A stretch of DNA of 19,418 nucleotides from Actinomycetota bacterium (GTDB lineage Bacteria > Actinomycetota > Actinomycetes > Nanopelagicales > Nanopelagicaceae), in contig WLMP01000008.1 in assembly GCA_009700155.1 (NCBI GenBank), positions 1 to 19,418 of the forward strand, in the 5' to 3' direction. Shown here in pieces: positions 16,040 through 19,418 of the stretch. The notes below the pieces were generated by a model that searched no databases, had not been told where the DNA came from, and worked only from the letters and a program-made list of their open reading frames with translations. Positions within the stretch are counted from its first letter, which is position 1; the number at the start of each line of letters is the position of its first letter. The translations under genes and the position numbers were made by a program.

Positions 16040-16918
16040 CTAAATTTCACGACCTAGATCTCGATGTAGTGCTTGAGTTTTAATGTTATAGCCAGATAGT
16101 GCTTTACTGGCCTTAAACCGAAGAATTAGTTCTTCTGTAATTGCAACTGAACGATGCTTTCCCCCCGTGCAACCAATAGCTAGTGTTAAAAACTTTCTTC
16201 CTTCAGATATAAAGCCAGCTGCCATAGTTTCAAAAAGCTGCTCATACCGATTTAAGAATTCTTGGACGTTGTCATTATTAAGCACTGCCTGACTAACTTG
16301 CTTATCCAGTCCATTAAGTGGTCTTAACTCTGGAATCCAGTGGGGGTTTGCTATAAAGCGGCAATCCATAACTAGGTCAGCATCGACAGGAATCCCATAT
16401 TTATAACCGAATGAAAGAATATTGACCTTAAGATCAGCATCATTTGCATCATGAAAATGGTCAACTATTTTGCGCTCTAATTGATGCACATTCAACAATG
16501 AAGAGTCGATAACCAGATCTGCTGACTCTTTAACTTCTTTTAAGCGGTCACGCTCTTTTATTATTCCGTCAAGAATACGAGAATCCCCTTGTAATGGGTG
16601 TGGTCTACGCGTAGCCTCAAAACGTCTTACAAGTACATCATCAGAGGCATCAATAAAGATTGTTTGACTAGCAATTTGAGATTTCTTTAACTCCCCTACC
16701 GACTTTTCGAAGCTGTCAAAGAATTCACCACCTCTTACATCAATAATGATTGCAATCTTATTAATGGTTGGCTGAAGGAGTTTTATAAGAGCATCAATCA
16801 GAGTTGGAGGCAGATTATCGACAACATACCATCCCATGTCCTCTAATGCGTGTGCAGTAGTCGACCTTCCAGCTCCACTCATACCACTAACTATTAGAAC
16901 CTCAGAGTTTTTTGCCAT
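16040..16918 (-). CDS. rapZ: RapZ (YvcJ) nucleotide-binding protein
   Basis: This is a 292-residue P-loop protein. The Walker A motif is GMSGAGRST (12-20), followed by ALEDMGWYVVDNLPP, highly conserved in this family. FEATRRPHPL lies mid-protein. The C-terminal domain has the SFGYKYGIP and MDCRFIANPHW motifs, and then IGCTGGKHRSVAI, the phosphate-binding signature. In E. coli RapZ is an RNA adaptor acting on GlmZ. In Gram-positives the protein is a nucleotide-binding GTPase/ATPase whose RNA role is uncertain. It is sandwiched between uvrC (21 bases upstream) and yvcK (2 bases downstream), the conserved order. No strong SD is visible. Confidence 0.96.
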   Translation of the reverse strand: MAKNSEVLIVSGMSGAGRSTTAHALEDMGWYVVDNLPPTLIDALIKLLQPTINKIAIIIDVRGGEFFDSFEKSVGELKKSQIASQTIFIDASDDVLVRRFEATRRPHPLQGDSRILDGIIKERDRLKEVKESADLVIDSSLLNVHQLERKIVDHFHDANDADLKVNILSFGYKYGIPVDADLVMDCRFIANPHWIPELRPLNGLDKQVSQAVLNNDNVQEFLNRYEQLFETMAAGFISEGRKFLTLAIGCTGGKHRSVAITEELILRFKASKALSGYNIKTQALHRDLGREI

Positions 16919-16939
16919 GCCTATATCTTGCTATACCTG

Positions 16940-18853
16940 TCAAGCATCTAATATTTCACCGGTCTGCATATCAATATTGCGAGTTGGTTCTTTCTGATTA
17001 ATGCTTTCGAAAATTATTTTGGCCATCTTTGGTCCAATTCCTGGGACATCTGAAATTTCTTCAATACTTGCCGACTTAAGCGCAGTAACGGTTCCGAATT
17101 TATCCAATAACGCTTTTCTACGTCCTTCGCCAAGTCCTCCGATCTCATCCAAGAATGAATCCAACATAAGCTTTGAGCGTTTTGATCTATGGAAGTTAAT
17201 AGCAAACCGATGAGCTTCATCCCTAACGCGCTGTAATAGATATAAAGCTTCACTATGTCTTGGAAAAATAATTGGCTCACTACTATTAGGTAGCCAAACC
17301 TCTTCAAGGCGTTTAGCTAAACCACAAAGTGCAATATCTTCAATTCCTAAATCCCTTAAAGCTTTAGCTGCGGCATTTACCTGGGGTTTTCCGCCATCGA
17401 CAACAACTAACTGAGGTGGATATGCAAACTTTGGTCTAGATACACCTTGAGTATTATTCTCGGCAATATCAACGCTTTTTTCTTCTAAATATCTCTTAAA
17501 CCTACGAGTGATAACGTGATTCATTGCTCTTGTATCATCAAAGCCAGATTGATCATCAATTGAAAATCTTCGGTACTCACTCTTCTTTGGTTGACCATCC
17601 TCAAAAACCACCATGGATGCAACCATGCTGGTGCCTTGAATATTAGATATATCAAAGCATTCAATTCTTAACGGCAACTCTGCTAGCTCTAACTGTTCTG
17701 CAATTTCAGTTAATGCTCCACCACTAACAGCAGAGTCATTGGCTCGTTTGCTCAAATATTGAATCAATGCTTGATTGGCATTTCTTTTTACTAGTTGAAT
17801 AATCTCTAGCTTTTCTCCTTTTACCGGCCGAGTAAGAGATACAGATTTTCCAGCCTTTTCCGATAGCCACTCTTCTATTGACGAGATGTCTTCAGGTAGC
17901 TGATCAATAATTAACTCCTGCGGCGGGATTGACTCTGAATAGATCTTGCCAATCATTGCCGTAATGATTTCCTCATCCTCGAGTAAATTCGCTCTGTCAA
18001 TAATCCATGATCTTGACCCAGTTATCCTGCCTGCTTTGATAGTGAACTGTGACAACGCAGCATGAGTGATATCTTCGTGTATAGCTAGTACATCAGCATT
18101 GATATTCTCATTTAAGAAGCGATCTGTAGATTCAAAGGCCTTATTGATTGCGCTAAGTTGATCGCGCAACCTACCTGCTCTTTCAAACTCTTCTTTCTTT
18201 GCTGCATCCTGCATCTCTTCTTCAATACGATCTAGGATTTCAGTTGGCGATTTTTCTATAAAGTTAGCTAAATTCTGTGCCAAATCCTTATGATCATCTT
18301 TGCTAATCCACTCTACGCATGGGGCAGCGCATTTACCTATATCACCCAATAAGCACTGTCTTTTATTACGCACCGCTGTTTTAAAGTTTGACTCGCTACA
18401 AGTTCGAACTGGATAGATTTTTGTTAGAGTTTCAAAAGTACTTCGAAGAGCCCAGGCATGTGAGTAAGGGCCAAAATACTTTACGCCCTTTTGTTTTTTC
18501 GATCTTGATATAAAAAGCCGTGGAAACTCGGCAGCTAAATCAATTGCTAAATATGGATATGACTTGTCATCTTTAAACTGAACATTGAAATCAGGGTTGA
18601 ACTGCTTTATCCAGGTGAATTCAAGTTGAAGAGCTTCTAGTTCACTATTTACTATGGTCCAATCAACCCGAACAGCAGTCTTAACCATTTTGCGTGTTTT
18701 TATTTGCAGATTGCTTCCGAAATAGGAATTGATTCTATTCTTTAAATTTTTAGCCTTGCCAACATAGATAACTTTTTCATCCTTATCAAAGAATCGATAT
18801 ACACCAGGGTCAGTGGGTAAATTTGAAGGACGGTACGATTGCGGATCTGACAT
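16940..18853 (-). CDS. uvrC: UvrC excinuclease ABC subunit C
   Basis: UvrC makes both incisions in bacterial nucleotide excision repair. The 637-residue protein is complete. It has a GIY-YIG nuclease domain (PGVYRF at 16-21, IYVGKAKNLKNR at 29-40, probable metal-binding Glu78 in LQLEF). A Cys-rich stretch with RTCSES, QCLLGDIGKCAAPC follows. The UVR/UvrB-binding motif (AAKKEEFERAGRLRDQL) is near 215-232. The RNase H-like endonuclease core includes IECFDISNIQGTSMVASMVVF and QLVVVDGGKPQV. A tandem helix-hairpin-helix lies near the end (IGGLGEGRRKALL and VPGIGPKMAKII). The ATG lies two bases after the uvrA stop, so the two excision-repair genes are cotranscribed and probably coupled. Confidence 0.97.
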   Translation of the reverse strand: MSDPQSYRPSNLPTDPGVYRFFDKDEKVIYVGKAKNLKNRINSYFGSNLQIKTRKMVKTAVRVDWTIVNSELEALQLEFTWIKQFNPDFNVQFKDDKSYPYLAIDLAAEFPRLFISRSKKQKGVKYFGPYSHAWALRSTFETLTKIYPVRTCSESNFKTAVRNKRQCLLGDIGKCAAPCVEWISKDDHKDLAQNLANFIEKSPTEILDRIEEEMQDAAKKEEFERAGRLRDQLSAINKAFESTDRFLNENINADVLAIHEDITHAALSQFTIKAGRITGSRSWIIDRANLLEDEEIITAMIGKIYSESIPPQELIIDQLPEDISSIEEWLSEKAGKSVSLTRPVKGEKLEIIQLVKRNANQALIQYLSKRANDSAVSGGALTEIAEQLELAELPLRIECFDISNIQGTSMVASMVVFEDGQPKKSEYRRFSIDDQSGFDDTRAMNHVITRRFKRYLEEKSVDIAENNTQGVSRPKFAYPPQLVVVDGGKPQVNAAAKALRDLGIEDIALCGLAKRLEEVWLPNSSEPIIFPRHSEALYLLQRVRDEAHRFAINFHRSKRSKLMLDSFLDEIGGLGEGRRKALLDKFGTVTALKSASIEEISDVPGIGPKMAKIIFESINQKEPTRNIDMQTGEILDA

Positions 18854-18855
18854 GA

Positions 18856-19418
18856 TTACTTTTTCAAAGTTTCAAGCAAGAACTTACCGGTGTAACTTTT
18901 TGGATTCTTGGCAATCTCTTCAGGTCTACCCTCTGCAACAACTAAGCCACCGCCAGAACCGCCTTCAGGTCCAAGGTCGATAACCCAATCAGCAGATTTA
19001 ATAACATCTAAATTGTGTTCAATTACTATAACTGTGTTTCCAGTATCTACTAATCTATTTAATACTAGTAATAATTTTCTTACATCTTCAAAATGCAAGC
19101 CAGTCGTTGGCTCATCGAGAACATAGATTGTTCTTCCTGTAGATCTGCGCTGTAACTCAGTAGCAAGTTTTACGCGCTGAGCCTCTCCACCAGATAAAGT
19201 AGGCGCTGATTGGCCCAGACGCACATAACCAAGACCGACGTCACATAAAGTCTTTAAGAATCTAGAAATAGCTGGAACTGACTCAAAGAAGGAACTGGCT
19301 TCTTCAATAGGCATATCGAGCACTTGAGCGATCGTTTTACCTTTGTAGTGAACCTCTAATGTTTCACGGTTATATCTTGCACCGTGGCATACCTCGCATG
19401 GAACATATACATCTGGAA
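18856..19418 (-). CDS. uvrA: UvrA excinuclease ABC subunit A (C-terminal part; 5' end off window)
   Basis: This is the last 187 codons of UvrA, the damage-recognition ATPase of nucleotide excision repair. From the right edge the minus strand reads [22 protein letters not shown], the second half of the conserved Zn-finger region (Cys-X2-Cys), then [16 protein letters not shown]. The ABC II nucleotide-binding half follows with the signature [18 protein letters not shown] and Walker [16 protein letters not shown]. Then come [27 protein letters not shown] and a C-terminal [17 protein letters not shown]. The frame stays open to the window end. A GTG at 19323 is an internal valine codon (VLDMP), not a start. 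Walker A motifs lie outside the window. Confidence 0.97.
   Translation of the reverse strand, partial: PDVYVPCEVCHGARYNRETLEVHYKGKTIAQVLDMPIEEASSFFESVPAISRFLKTLCDVGLGYVRLGQSAPTLSGGEAQRVKLATELQRRSTGRTIYVLDEPTTGLHFEDVRKLLLVLNRLVDTGNTVIVIEHNLDVIKSADWVIDLGPEGGSGGGLVVAEGRPEEIAKNPKSYTGKFLLETLKK

Noticed and set aside
18856..19323. Separate small gene starting at 19323
   Set aside because: The first codon is an internal GTG valine of uvrA; the frame continues open to the window edge with clear UvrA Zn-finger sequence.

Overview
The window is a gene-dense piece of an actinobacterial chromosome with no mobile, phage or CRISPR content. The lineage shows in WhiA, an RbpA-family RNA polymerase-binding protein next to secG, a sufR-B-D-Rieske-C-S-U operon, and the uvrA-uvrC-rapZ-yvcK-whiA-gap-pgk-tpiA-secG order. 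The base composition is AT-rich by eye (roughly 40% GC, not computed), genes abut or overlap by one base, and the longest gene-free stretch is 121 bases. Together these suggest a streamlined, low-GC actinobacterium such as the freshwater acI group (Nanopelagicales). That placement is an inference, not a demonstrated identification.

Left part (1-5731, minus strand): the SUF iron-sulfur cluster operon, transcribed sufR > sufB > sufD > Rieske ferredoxin > sufC > sufS > sufU (sufU runs off the left edge). SufR is the likely Fe-S-sensing repressor. A perfect CAAC-N6-GTTG palindrome, the form described for cyanobacterial SufR operators, sits on its start codon. Four of the six junctions are one-base stop/start overlaps, which implies translational coupling.

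Middle (5732-10378, plus strand): a 121-base divergent control region, then ctaA (heme A synthase), tkt (transketolase) and pgi (glucose-6-phosphate isomerase). In many Actinobacteria tal, zwf, opcA and pgl lie in this neighbourhood and ctaB lies near tkt. None is here. The short tkt-pgi gap holds only a 19-codon ORF and a weak hairpin.

Right part (10375-19418, minus strand): uvrA (partial) > uvrC > rapZ > yvcK > whiA, then gap > pgk > tpiA > secG > rbpA. These cover nucleotide excision repair, a conserved regulatory trio and lower glycolysis, together with a Sec translocase subunit and a transcription factor. A 14-base perfect palindrome precedes gap and is a candidate operator for the glycolytic unit. 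pgi and rbpA converge and share a CTAG tetramer that supplies both stop codons.

Every long ORF that makes sense belongs to a known family, and I see no new multi-gene system. The observations most worth following up are regulatory (SufR operator, gap palindrome, ctaA repeats) and genomic (compaction at the tkt-pgi-rbpA junctions).
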